From JAFGPJ01 sp964439135 (lineage in GTDB: Bacteria; Planctomycetota; Phycisphaerae; Sedimentisphaerales; Anaerobacaceae), in NCBI GenBank assembly GCA_964439135.1, contig CAYTNN010000039.1:1-26942 (forward strand): a stretch of DNA of 26,942 bases, given 5' to 3'. This document shows positions 15,596-23,522 of this stretch, piece by piece. Each line of letters opens with the position of its first letter. Position 1 is the stretch's first letter. Under the pieces are notes generated by a model. That model was given only the letters and a program-made list of their open reading frames with translations, was not told the DNA's origin and did no database searches. The position numbers and the translations under genes are program-made.

Positions 15596-16534
15596 TCACT
15601 CCAAGCTGTTTGTCTCCGAAGGCGGCGAGTTAGATTCGTTATCCCCGGTTTCCATCGAGCTGTTACGCTCGATTTCCTCTCTTAATTGCTCGATGGCCGC
15701 GGGCAGCTCATTGCTCATAATCTCAGCACTATTTCGCACATCTTCAATCTGGCTTTGCAATTTTTCCTGGCTTAGCTTGACGGCACTCATGGAATTATCA
15801 AATGCCAGGAGATCTTTTTGAATCTTATCCTGGAATCTAAGCTGTTCCTGGTCGCTCAGATCCATCGCACTGACCAATTCCCGGATGTTGCTCTGAAGAA
15901 CTTCCTGCATCTTCAACAGATCGTCTGCAAGGGTACTTATTCTGGTTGTCACCACCTGAAAATTTTGCCGGAGCTCTTCTACCTTACCTTGCCATTGCTG
16001 CTGGTTCTGCTCAATCACAGCCACGTTGTTCGTAAAGTCACTGCTATTGCTTTGCACCGTCTCGTAAAGCCTTGTCTGCTCATCTTTGACAACAGTTATA
16101 TCAGCAGCCATATCCGCAGCTACATTCTTAGAGTTGTCCCGCACATCTTCAATTCCGGTCTGCAACTCGGTCTGGTTCTGCTCAAGCAGTGCTATTTTGT
16201 CGGTCGTCTGCCTGTCACTGTTTTGCACGGTCTCCTGCAGCCTGGCCTGCTTTTTGCTGACAGCCGCAGTATTGGCAGCTACGTTCCGGATATTGTTCTG
16301 CACCTGTTCAATTCCGGCTTGCAGCTCGTGCTGGTTCTTTTCGATACGCGCCCCTAAAGCGGCTATATGTCGAGCATTAGTCTCAACCATTGCCTGCAAA
16401 TCGAGCTGCTTGTTTTCAATTTTCGCCATTTCCTCATTACATCCGGCTAAACCAAAGCCGATTGCGATTATAACCAAAACCAAAATGGTTCTTATGAAAG
16501 GGCTTTTCACGTCAAATCCTTTTTCCATTTTCAT
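15596..16534 (-). CDS. Repeat-containing coiled-coil lipoprotein
   Basis: This 312-aa protein starts at an ATG with AAAGGA 8-9 nt upstream. A hydrophobic segment ends in the lipobox GLAGC (Cys32). The rest is almost entirely charged and Gln/Asn/Leu-rich with heptad spacing, predicted to form a long parallel coiled coil. Two tandem units of 53 and 57 residues are recognisable (NQHELQAGIE... then NQTELQTGIE...), each containing LQETVQ/LYETVQ and NVA(A/D) strings, with a third partial unit (NQQQWQGKVEEL). The C-terminus is Ser/Glu/Asn-rich. It resembles Lpp- or stalk-type envelope spacers anchored in a membrane by the lipid, but no family can be named. The gene stands alone on the - strand, with 164 bp to the next gene. 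Confidence 0.75.
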   Translation of the reverse strand: MKMEKGFDVKSPFIRTILVLVIIAIGFGLAGCNEEMAKIENKQLDLQAMVETNARHIAALGARIEKNQHELQAGIEQVQNNIRNVAANTAAVSKKQARLQETVQNSDRQTTDKIALLEQNQTELQTGIEDVRDNSKNVAADMAADITVVKDEQTRLYETVQSNSSDFTNNVAVIEQNQQQWQGKVEELRQNFQVVTTRISTLADDLLKMQEVLQSNIRELVSAMDLSDQEQLRFQDKIQKDLLAFDNSMSAVKLSQEKLQSQIEDVRNSAEIMSNELPAAIEQLREEIERNSSMETGDNESNSPPSETNSLE

Positions 16535-16698
16535 ACTCGATTCCTTTCTTTTTCCAACTCATCCTGTACCAGTTAAATTAGACCTACCAATCACTCACTA
16601 TGAATATCGACATAATCAGCATTAAAGCATTAGTTTTTATGGGACGGGTCAAAAAATTTACTGAAGGCAAAAATTCGGGCATCCGGCCGATAGCGGAA

Positions 16699-17142
16699 CT
16701 ACTTATTCATCATCTCTTCCAGTATTTCAACGGCGTCCCCCACCAGTTTGGGGCAAACGGAAGCGAATAAGCCGTTTTCTTTTGCGGCTGCGGCCCCTGC
16801 CGGCCTACTTATGTCGCAGCCAAGCAATTCTCTGCAAACAATAGAACCATTGCAATTTTCGAACCGGCGGGCAAATTCTCTAACCATTCCGTAAATTTTC
16901 TCTCTTACCTCTTTGTCATGTATATCGGCGTTTCCATATTTCAGGCCAAGAACCATAAACACGCCGGTTACCGCCCCGCATGTCTGGGCCATTCGCCCCA
17001 TTCCACCGCCGAATCCTCGGGCAATTTTCAGGGCGTTTTCCCGAGAAAGACCAAAATCTTCTGCGTAAACTGAAATTACCGCCTGCGAGCAGTTGGAACC
17101 TTCCTTGAAAATATTCATCGCCTGTTCAGGTTTCGCACTCAT
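16699..17142 (-). CDS. C_GCAxxG_C_C family (putative redox-active) protein
   Basis: This 147-aa cytoplasmic protein starts at an ATG with GGGAG 9 nt upstream. It carries the family's spaced cysteines: Cys18 in GSNCSQAV, Cys55 in QTCGAVTG (the GCAxxG-like motif, here TCGAVTG), Cys97 and Cys103 in NCNGSIVC, Cys109 in LGCD, and Cys130 near the C-terminus. GFGGGMGRMAQTCGAVTG is the best-conserved block of this family (TIGR01909/Redox_act-type). It is thought to be redox-active or metal-binding, but its reaction is not established. The length matches the family (about 140-160 aa). It lies between the coiled-coil lipoprotein and the pilus operon with spacers on both sides, so it is probably its own transcription unit. 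Confidence 0.88.
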   Translation of the reverse strand: MSAKPEQAMNIFKEGSNCSQAVISVYAEDFGLSRENALKIARGFGGGMGRMAQTCGAVTGVFMVLGLKYGNADIHDKEVREKIYGMVREFARRFENCNGSIVCRELLGCDISRPAGAAAAKENGLFASVCPKLVGDAVEILEEMMNK

Positions 17143-17418
17143 AAAATTGACTCCCGGTATTTTCGATATACATTCAGAGTTTTCTCTTTGAGATTATGCT
17201 GGACATGCTTTCCAAAATCAAATGCGATTGTAGAAGATATGCAAATATATTTTCTGTTCGGCAGAACACCCCCATTTTCTTCTGGCAATTCTCCCGGCCT
17301 GACAGCCCCGGATGAGGTTGCGACAGCAATTATTTACGGGCGGTAAATCACTTGAATCGGTGCTTTAGCTGCGCCCGCCAAGGCCCGCAGTCGAGAAAGG
17401 GTGCGTCGGAAATCCGGA
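17143..17418. other. Intergenic spacer without recognised feature
   Basis: The 276 bp between the redox-family gene and the pilus operon hold no convincing ORF. A 6-bp hairpin at 17332-17348 lacks a T-tract. The promoter for the redox-family gene must lie here, but I could not pick one with confidence. Confidence 0.5.
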
Positions 17419-19668
17419 CTAATAACGACCCCGGCCACCACCCGCTCCCTCCATCATCTGCTGCTCATACATCATTTCGTCATACATCTCCATGCCTTCA
17501 TACGCGCCGCCTTGCCCGGAACGACTACCTCTACGCCTGGTTGCGCTAAAGTCCTTGAAAGGCTCCTGCGTCTCTCTCTCCAATTGTGCAATGTAGTTAA
17601 ACATTGTCTGCATATCTTTGGACCAGTACGTAGTACCGACAGGCATGTGCTCGATGTTGATCCCGTCAAAACTGTAGAGCATATCGTAATAATGCCTGGT
17701 CCGACGAGTACTATCACCCCACCAATCATTTATCGACATGGCATCCACCATTACAGCACCGGTACTATAATCAATTGTCTCCGGCACATTTGTCTTCTCC
17801 TCGGGCCTGGCAAGACCGGCATACCGATCTCCTGAATAATCTGNNNNNNNNNNNNNNNNNNNNNNNNNNNNNNNNNNNNNNNNNNNNNNNNNNNNNNNNN
17901 NNNNNNNNNNNNNNNNNNNNNNNNNNNNNNNNNNNNNNNNNNNGCCGCGCCCGCCTAAGCTGCGTCCGCGTTGGGGTTTTTCCTTTTCGATCTCGGTTTC
18001 AATAACATCCCCTATGGCTTCTCCCTCGCTTACCTTGAAATCCTCGCTGTACCAATGGCCCAATACATACTGGCAGACAGTAACGGTGATGGTCTTGGCG
18101 GCCTCCTGTATATCTCGTGCAAAGAAGTACGACCTTCCGGAAATCTCTACCGGCTCGGTGACATCGGAAAAATCGCTCCATAAAACGACATTATTCTTTT
18201 GTGATATGTCCTTCTCACTTAGTTTATTCGTCCCTGCCACGGGATTAAAAACACCTAACCGGATTCTGTATCTGTAGGTCTTCTTCGGCTCAAGAGTGTC
18301 GTCATGGGCCCAGAACGTCATAGGTTCTCGTAGCTTCGAAAAATCCGTTAGCCTGTTAAATGCAATTTCATCGTAATCGTAATAAACGTCGTTTATCGAA
18401 GGGGCTCTCCTAAGAGTCCCTCCTCGACCGTCCCCTAAGCGTTCGTTTCCGTAGAGGTTGAGTGTGTCCATCATCGGGTCAGTTGTTCCCGCTCGGTTTC
18501 TCGAAGAACGCCTTCTATCGGTCGTCGAACGTCCCCCTTCTGTCAAGCGCCCTGTGGTTGTGCTCTGGCGATCCCGGCTCCGGTCTCTGCTCCGCGAGTT
18601 AGTACCTCCACCTCCATAGATATCCCCCGTACCACCTGATGACAAGCCCGAACCGGTGCGGGATGTTCGTCCCGTGGTGCCTGGCCTTGAGTCGGCGCGC
18701 CTGCTGCGTTTATCCTCAAGCTCCTTCTCACGTTTCTCTTTTTCTGCTTCTCTGGCATCCCGCCTCTCTTCCAACGTTTCTTTTCTTTGCAAATCCAAAA
18801 ATTTCCGGTGCAGAACTGGAGGAAACCACTCTTCTTTAGCGGATGCGATCTGATAAGCCTGAGGCTGCAGCAAATCTATCTGCACCTGTTTATCATCAAA
18901 TTGGAGCATCTGCACTTTTAAACCGCCATGCGGTAAGTCTTCAATATCTTCGACAATTTGAAACATTTTTTGATAATGATCAGTCTTTGTTCGGGGAACA
19001 TCCTGCCAATCACCCCATGTGCCATCGCTGTTCAATTCCTGTCTTTGTAAGTTTACAGCGGCAAAAATCGGCTTGGCAAGACATGGGTCAGCCCATTGTT
19101 CTTCGACGTCTTCGAAAAAACTTTCATTGAACTTATCGTATAATTGTTTGACATCAAACTTCGCTTCCACTGTTACAAGATCGATATCATTCGGCTCGTT
19201 TCCGGCTTTGTCATAAGGATTCTCCGGGGTTACTTCATTGATCGGCACATAAGCCACCGCTCTAATATGCTCGACTGCCACATCGTTAACATCACCAATA
19301 CGAGGAAGGCTATAGATACCTTCAATGCCTGCGTCGGCTCCAAGCTCATAAGGTGCTACCGGCCACAGCGTCGTGTCTACATTATTGATCGACGAATTCA
19401 GCAGAGCGAGGAAGTCATCGACTCTTGGCTTATAGGGATCCAGTTTATCGGGCGGTTCGTTCAGCTTTTGCCTCAGAAGCTGAGCTTGCTCATAAACGTA
19501 ATTATCTATCGAGCTGGGGCTGAAGTTCCGGTCATCCCAGGATACCATATTAGGGCTCAAAATCACACGCGTGATCAAAAGCAAGGCACAGACAAGGCCC
19601 ACAATCACCAGAATGATCTTCTCAACGTGTTCTTCGAAAAAACCGCCTATACTGCTTAACTTAATCAT
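17419..19668 (-). CDS. Single-pass envelope protein of a pilus/secretion platform, with RS/GR-rich linkers
   Basis: The last of three tandem - strand genes. It starts at an ATG with AGGA 8 nt upstream and encodes 749 residues including the 100-N placeholder. A cytoplasmic N-terminus of about 16 residues is followed by one membrane helix (about 17-37), so the bulk is periplasmic. Residues about 285-320 are Lys/Glu/Arg-rich coiled coil. Residues about 323-399 are an extreme Ser/Arg/Gly/Thr-rich segment (SRSRDRSRDR and many GRT repeats). The C-terminal ~30 residues are Gly/Met/Tyr/Glu-rich (EGMEMYDEMMYEQQMMEG). Its place after PilM-PilN and PilO-like genes and its topology suggest the third platform component, as in Verrucomicrobia/Planctomycetes pilus loci. 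I cannot assign it to GspC/PilP or Amuc_1099 families. The gap at 17844-17943 cuts a Gly/Arg-rich linker. Confidence 0.7.
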   Translation of the reverse strand: MIKLSSIGGFFEEHVEKIILVIVGLVCALLLITRVILSPNMVSWDDRNFSPSSIDNYVYEQAQLLRQKLNEPPDKLDPYKPRVDDFLALLNSSINNVDTTLWPVAPYELGADAGIEGIYSLPRIGDVNDVAVEHIRAVAYVPINEVTPENPYDKAGNEPNDIDLVTVEAKFDVKQLYDKFNESFFEDVEEQWADPCLAKPIFAAVNLQRQELNSDGTWGDWQDVPRTKTDHYQKMFQIVEDIEDLPHGGLKVQMLQFDDKQVQIDLLQPQAYQIASAKEEWFPPVLHRKFLDLQRKETLEERRDAREAEKEKREKELEDKRSRRADSRPGTTGRTSRTGSGLSSGGTGDIYGGGGTNSRSRDRSRDRQSTTTGRLTEGGRSTTDRRRSSRNRAGTTDPMMDTLNLYGNERLGDGRGGTLRRAPSINDVYYDYDEIAFNRLTDFSKLREPMTFWAHDDTLEPKKTYRYRIRLGVFNPVAGTNKLSEKDISQKNNVVLWSDFSDVTEPVEISGRSYFFARDIQEAAKTITVTVCQYVLGHWYSEDFKVSEGEAIGDVIETEIEKEKPQRGRSLGGRGXXXXXXXXXXXXXXXXXXXXXXXXXXXXXXXXXXDYSGDRYAGLARPEEKTNVPETIDYSTGAVMVDAMSINDWWGDSTRRTRHYYDMLYSFDGINIEHMPVGTTYWSKDMQTMFNYIAQLERETQEPFKDFSATRRRGSRSGQGGAYEGMEMYDEMMYEQQMMEGAGGGRGRY
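17844..17943. other. Assembly gap (100 N) in pilus-platform gene
   Basis: The flanks are not identical. The frame is continuous across exactly 100 N, but that may be chance. It falls in a Gly/Arg-rich low-complexity region, a usual place for assembly breaks. Confidence 0.95.
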
Positions 19669-19707
19669 ATCTCGTATCCTACTTAGCGTTTTTTACTTAA
19701 CTGCCCA

Positions 19708-21075
19708 CTATTTTTTGTCTTTATCCAGTCCCTTAAGAGTGTCACTGACCGGTTTCGGTACCAGGCTGTCGTAGCCTTTTACATCGAAGATATATTCGCA
19801 GATCAAATCCAACGAAACCACGTTTTCGTCCCCATAGCAGTAATATCTGTGCGTTTGATCGTTCGGATTGATCGAGCCCATTTTACTTTCCAGGATCGTG
19901 ATCTGATTATGTTTAAAAGTCTGGACCGGCTGGTTTGGGTCCGGATAGCCCCGGAATTGATGCTCCTTGGAGCTGCAGAGTTCCTTCATGAACGGCAAGA
20001 CCGACTTCGTGCTGACTATAACACTGAAATTAAAGTGTGTAACATCAATGTCTTCGCCGCAGTATCTTCCCGTACATGATTCCGACAATCCGGGAGCCCC
20101 GGTGCGGACATAGGCGGGCCTGTCGGCATCCTCGCTCTGTTTCTTCGTTCTCGAGCCCCTGAATCCCCTGGATACGCCGCCGCCGCCGCCGCTTCTCGCT
20201 CTCTTGAGGCCCATTGTGAAAGAAATACCCATAAACCGCTTGGCCGGCGCCGTCAGAACATTGTCATGACCTGTGTTTATTTTATCAATCGTCTGGAAAA
20301 TATCTTCGATAATCCAGTATGCCAACTGGTGATACCAGCAATCTTCAATGGCGTCTTCCTGCTTTACATCGTACTTGTAATTCGCCCAATATTCATACCC
20401 GCTAACATCAGCCGGATTAACATAGACGGAAATAATCTTTGCTCTGTCCTTGCACATTTCATCAACGATCATCCGATCAATGTTGCCGTACCTCTGCGAG
20501 CCTCCATAGAGACCCATTCCTGAGTAGCCTCTCGAAGACGACATCCTCGAAGACGACATCATTGAACCCCCTCTGCCTCTCGAACGGCTGCGCGATGGTG
20601 AATTCTCCAGACCTCTTTGGATTTCGGCATCTGTCGGGCAGTCTCGTGCGCTGATACTCGAGATCAGCTTATCGATGCCACTGCGAAAATTCTGGCCGAA
20701 TTGCTGGAAGATCAAACCGGAGAAACCGTTAGGATCAGGCGCAGGAAAAATATCATAGCTGAGAAGCTCTCGCTGAGTATTTTGTATGGCCAGTTTTGCT
20801 ATCTCGTCGGCGTCTATTGCATGAGCCTTCTGACGCTCTGCCTCCATTTCGTATTGCTGACGTGAAACAGCACTTTTTTCCAGACTCTTAATTTTCCTGC
20901 CGCCATTATTGATGCTTTCCTGTTCCACGTCCTTCTTGAGCCTACTGCTCATCAGTTGCGTGGGTATGAAAAGAAGCACACTCACCAGAACGATGATCAC
21001 CGGCACCAACAGTGATAAGTTATTCTTGAAAACGCTTAATTTCTGCAGGATATCTTTAAAGTTCGGCATATTCAT
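19708..21075 (-). CDS. PilO/GspM-like (Amuc_1100-type) single-pass pilus platform protein
   Basis: This 455-aa protein has a short cytoplasmic N-terminus, a membrane helix (about residues 21-38) and a coiled-coil-like stretch (RLKKDVEQES...KIKSLEKSA...QQYEMEAERQKAH, about 45-90). A periplasmic domain follows, with a late ferredoxin-like-looking part (FNFSVIVSTKSVLPFMKELC and ITILESKMGSI) as in PilO, GspM and Amuc_1100. Two low-complexity inserts are present: Ser/Arg/Gly/Met-rich at about 155-195 and Gly/Arg-rich at about 292-315. It starts 15 bp after the PilM-PilN gene stop, probably by coupled translation (only a weak GTGAG upstream). The family call comes from architecture and gene order, not close sequence identity. 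It should link the cytoplasmic actin-like PilM domain to the periplasmic pilus machinery. Confidence 0.68.
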   Translation of the reverse strand: MNMPNFKDILQKLSVFKNNLSLLVPVIIVLVSVLLFIPTQLMSSRLKKDVEQESINNGGRKIKSLEKSAVSRQQYEMEAERQKAHAIDADEIAKLAIQNTQRELLSYDIFPAPDPNGFSGLIFQQFGQNFRSGIDKLISSISARDCPTDAEIQRGLENSPSRSRSRGRGGSMMSSSRMSSSRGYSGMGLYGGSQRYGNIDRMIVDEMCKDRAKIISVYVNPADVSGYEYWANYKYDVKQEDAIEDCWYHQLAYWIIEDIFQTIDKINTGHDNVLTAPAKRFMGISFTMGLKRARSGGGGGVSRGFRGSRTKKQSEDADRPAYVRTGAPGLSESCTGRYCGEDIDVTHFNFSVIVSTKSVLPFMKELCSSKEHQFRGYPDPNQPVQTFKHNQITILESKMGSINPNDQTHRYYCYGDENVVSLDLICEYIFDVKGYDSLVPKPVSDTLKGLDKDKK

Positions 21076-21090
21076 TTTTGGCTCACATAT

Positions 21091-23436
21091 CTAAAAGTCG
21101 TCAGGTAAACTCTTACTCTTACTCTTACTCTTACTGGAAGATCCGGAACTCGGAGAAGGCAAACTCGTAGTCGGCCGCGGCGTTGACGGCATTGCTCCGT
21201 ACCGTCCGTACTGAGAAGTCTTTGGCTGCTCAGGCGGCTTCGGCGCATCTCGCCAGATAAACTTGGCGTTTAGTACAAACCAATGATCATTGATCTTGCT
21301 GACCTGTTGGCCACGGTAGAGTTTCGGTTTCCCGTTCTCGTTCAGCTCAATTTCTTTACTAATAATCTCCCTGGTCATCGGGTCAATCAAAATCCAATTA
21401 CGTGTTGAAGCAACCGAACGGTTTCCGGTCTGGGTTGTTTCGTCTATCAGTTCTTCCCATATGCCTATCCCCTCAGGCATCTCACCATCCAGGGTGACTT
21501 CCTTTATCTCCAGACTAAACTGCTCGGTATCTTCTTTTTTATACAGCTCGAAGGGACTATTGGCATCTCCAGCAATATCATCAAGATGCGCCAACCGCGT
21601 AATAAATCCCCATTCATCCGGCGTCTGCTCAACGTTGGGAGGATCTATTATTTTGCCCAATTCAGTCACTGTCCGGCCATAGGGACTATAGCAGAGGATC
21701 TGGATCACAAATCCGGAATACTTCTTCTCCGCCCCGGTGCCTCCCAAGGAACCCATAGGGCCATATTCATACATTCCTCTGCCCCCCATCTGAGCCTCCA
21801 TCATCATGGCGTACTCATATTCTGCTTCCGCTCCTCCGCCTTCCATTCCGGGTTCGCCTCCCCGCTGTCTTCTCCAGACATCGGCTCCGCCAAACTTCGC
21901 CCCGGCCAGATCATTTGTGAAGTAAATAGTCATCCCCGTGATAAAGATCTGCTTGCGCTGCTTTCTGGGAATCTCCTTAATCGTTTTCACATCACCGGCG
22001 GTAAAAGCCTTGTACAACTCGGCCTGTTCCGGATTGTGACGCTCATTTGGAAGGGCTGAGATGATCGTCTCGTGCAAGAGCGGAATGACTTCTCGATATG
22101 CGAAGGGTTCAAACTCCTTGTTTATTATTTTATCAGATTCGGTGCCTTTCTCCTGTTCCTTATCGAACATCACTTTGGCATCATTGACACTTTTGAGAGC
22201 CATCGCAATTTTTTGCCTGACCTGAGAGTTCTTCGTGTAATTCATTTTATCAAGACCCGTTCGCGCAAAGCATAGAAGTGAGACGGCAAGCAATATACAC
22301 GCAGCAGCTATAAAGTACTTGCCCTTGCTCGCCCAGGCCATTGACCGGGCAACATTGCGGGGCAGCAGATTGCTCTCTATCCTGGCCAGGCCCAGACCCT
22401 GCAGGGCAAGACCGTAAACGATCCCGAAGTCGCTGACATTTTCGTGGAACTTCGCCGGCGAAACTCCCGGGCCCATCCCGAGCCTTTTAAACGAATCCGG
22501 CCTCTCAACAGGTATCTGCAGCGTCTGATGTAGATATTTAAGCAAGCCCCGCAGCTTTGTTCCGCCTCCAAGAGCAACGATTCTGACTATTTTTGTATTG
22601 GGATTGGAACTGTTGTAAAAGCCCAGTGACCGCTGGACTTCGGAGGCCAGATCCGTAAAAACGGGCCTCATTGCCTGGAGTATCTGCCGGGCGTATTTGC
22701 TCACTGGAGCCGTGCGTTTTAGTTTTTCGGCCTTTTCAAAGTTAAGCCTGAATGTATCTGCTATCGCCTTGGTAAAAGCGTTGCCCCCGATAAGAATACA
22801 TCTTTGCCAGACGGCTGATTTTGTGCAGACGACCAAATCGGTATTTTCCGCCCCAATGTTAAGAACGACGGTTGCCTGACTGTCGGAAGTCACCAGGTCG
22901 GGACGGTCGTTCAGCAGGTAGTTGTAAAGAGCCATCGGCGCCATCTGCACGTAGCTGACCTGTACATCTTCCCTGTTAAAGTGCTCCAGTACCGAGTTGA
23001 CAACTTCATTTTTGATCGCAAAAATGCCAACCTTGATTTCAGGGCTGCCCGGTTCTGTCATCAACTGCCAGTCCCACTGGACATCGTTGATACCGAAAGG
23101 AATTTGCTGAACTGCTTCGAACTTCACCATTTCGGGAATGCGCTTCTCCTCGACCGGTGGTAGGTTCACGAACCGTGCAAAACTGTTCTGGCTCGGCACA
23201 GAAACTGCTATTTCATCCATGCTCAAGTCGTATTTGTTGACGAACTGGCGCAAACTTAATGCGATTAGCTCTTCCTTTTCAGCCTCCGTCACGTCACTTC
23301 CGCTGAGTATTTTGCCGTGCCGGATATTATCGAAGCCCATTACTTCTACAACCCCGCGCTCTGTACTCAGGTACAATGCTTTAAGGGAACTATTTCCTAT
23401 GTCGATTGCCCAGACTGTGCCGGTTTCCGCAGCCAT
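21091..23436 (-). CDS. PilM-PilN fusion, type IV pilus inner-membrane platform protein
   Basis: This 781-aa protein is about twice the length of PilM. Residues 1-350 are the actin-like ATPase PilM: AIDIGNSSLKALYL at the phosphate-1 site (12-20), VSVPSQNSFARFVNLPPVEEKRIPEMVKFEAVQQIPF, VVLNIGAENTDLVV (phosphate-2) and IVALGGGTKLRGL (adenosine). Directly after it, NLLPR (356-360) matches the PilN N-terminal INLLP peptide that docks into PilM. Then comes a membrane helix (about 374-392), a coiled-coil/periplasmic PilN-like part, a Met/Tyr/Glu/Gly-rich insert (about 522-570) and a beta-rich domain ending in an SKSKSKSKS tail. The start at 23436 has AGGAG 4 nt upstream. The gene heads a three-gene operon and is divergent from mtaB. 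The fused order means the complex forms in cis. Confidence 0.85.
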   Translation of the reverse strand: MAAETGTVWAIDIGNSSLKALYLSTERGVVEVMGFDNIRHGKILSGSDVTEAEKEELIALSLRQFVNKYDLSMDEIAVSVPSQNSFARFVNLPPVEEKRIPEMVKFEAVQQIPFGINDVQWDWQLMTEPGSPEIKVGIFAIKNEVVNSVLEHFNREDVQVSYVQMAPMALYNYLLNDRPDLVTSDSQATVVLNIGAENTDLVVCTKSAVWQRCILIGGNAFTKAIADTFRLNFEKAEKLKRTAPVSKYARQILQAMRPVFTDLASEVQRSLGFYNSSNPNTKIVRIVALGGGTKLRGLLKYLHQTLQIPVERPDSFKRLGMGPGVSPAKFHENVSDFGIVYGLALQGLGLARIESNLLPRNVARSMAWASKGKYFIAAACILLAVSLLCFARTGLDKMNYTKNSQVRQKIAMALKSVNDAKVMFDKEQEKGTESDKIINKEFEPFAYREVIPLLHETIISALPNERHNPEQAELYKAFTAGDVKTIKEIPRKQRKQIFITGMTIYFTNDLAGAKFGGADVWRRQRGGEPGMEGGGAEAEYEYAMMMEAQMGGRGMYEYGPMGSLGGTGAEKKYSGFVIQILCYSPYGRTVTELGKIIDPPNVEQTPDEWGFITRLAHLDDIAGDANSPFELYKKEDTEQFSLEIKEVTLDGEMPEGIGIWEELIDETTQTGNRSVASTRNWILIDPMTREIISKEIELNENGKPKLYRGQQVSKINDHWFVLNAKFIWRDAPKPPEQPKTSQYGRYGAMPSTPRPTTSLPSPSSGSSSKSKSKSKSLPDDF
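21109..21135. repeat. Hexanucleotide tandem repeat encoding a Ser-Lys tail
   Basis: Four perfect copies of ACTCTT (21109-21132) plus a partial ACT lie at the 3' end of the PilM-PilN gene; on the coding strand they read AAGAGT = Lys-Ser. Such a tract can change copy number by slippage without shifting frame. Confidence 0.85.
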
Positions 23437-23467
23437 AACACTCCTCTCGCATAGTTTTCAATTAGCC

Positions 23468-23496
23468 TTGTAAATCCATTCAAACAAACATACATT
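23468..23496 (+). promoter_or_regulatory. Putative promoter of mtaB, giving a near-leaderless mRNA
   Basis: TTGTAA at 23468-23473, 17 bp, then TACATT at 23491-23496; each is 4 of 6 to consensus. The predicted start near 23503 lies only about 4 nt before the ATG at 23507, consistent with the absence of any ribosome-binding site. The -10 box overlaps the opposing TATAAT of the pilus operon. Confidence 0.27.
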
Positions 23497-23522
23497 ATAT
23501 CATACTATGAAGACTTTTTCCA
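23494..23522 (-). promoter_or_regulatory. Putative promoter of the pilus operon
   Basis: On the - strand a perfect TATAAT (plus positions 23494-23499) is preceded at 18 bp by TGGAAA, a 4-of-6 match to -35, inside the first codons of mtaB. The predicted start is near 23487, giving a leader of about 50 nt with an AGGAG site before the PilM-PilN ATG. Confidence 0.35.

Noticed and set aside
15818..16625. 179-aa + strand ORFs over the coiled-coil lipoprotein
   Set aside because: They are reverse-frame shadows of a repeat-rich gene with lipobox and ribosome-binding site on the opposite strand.
17332..17348. Hairpin after the pilus operon as a terminator
   Set aside because: The stem is 6 bp and AT-rich, and no T-tract follows on either strand.
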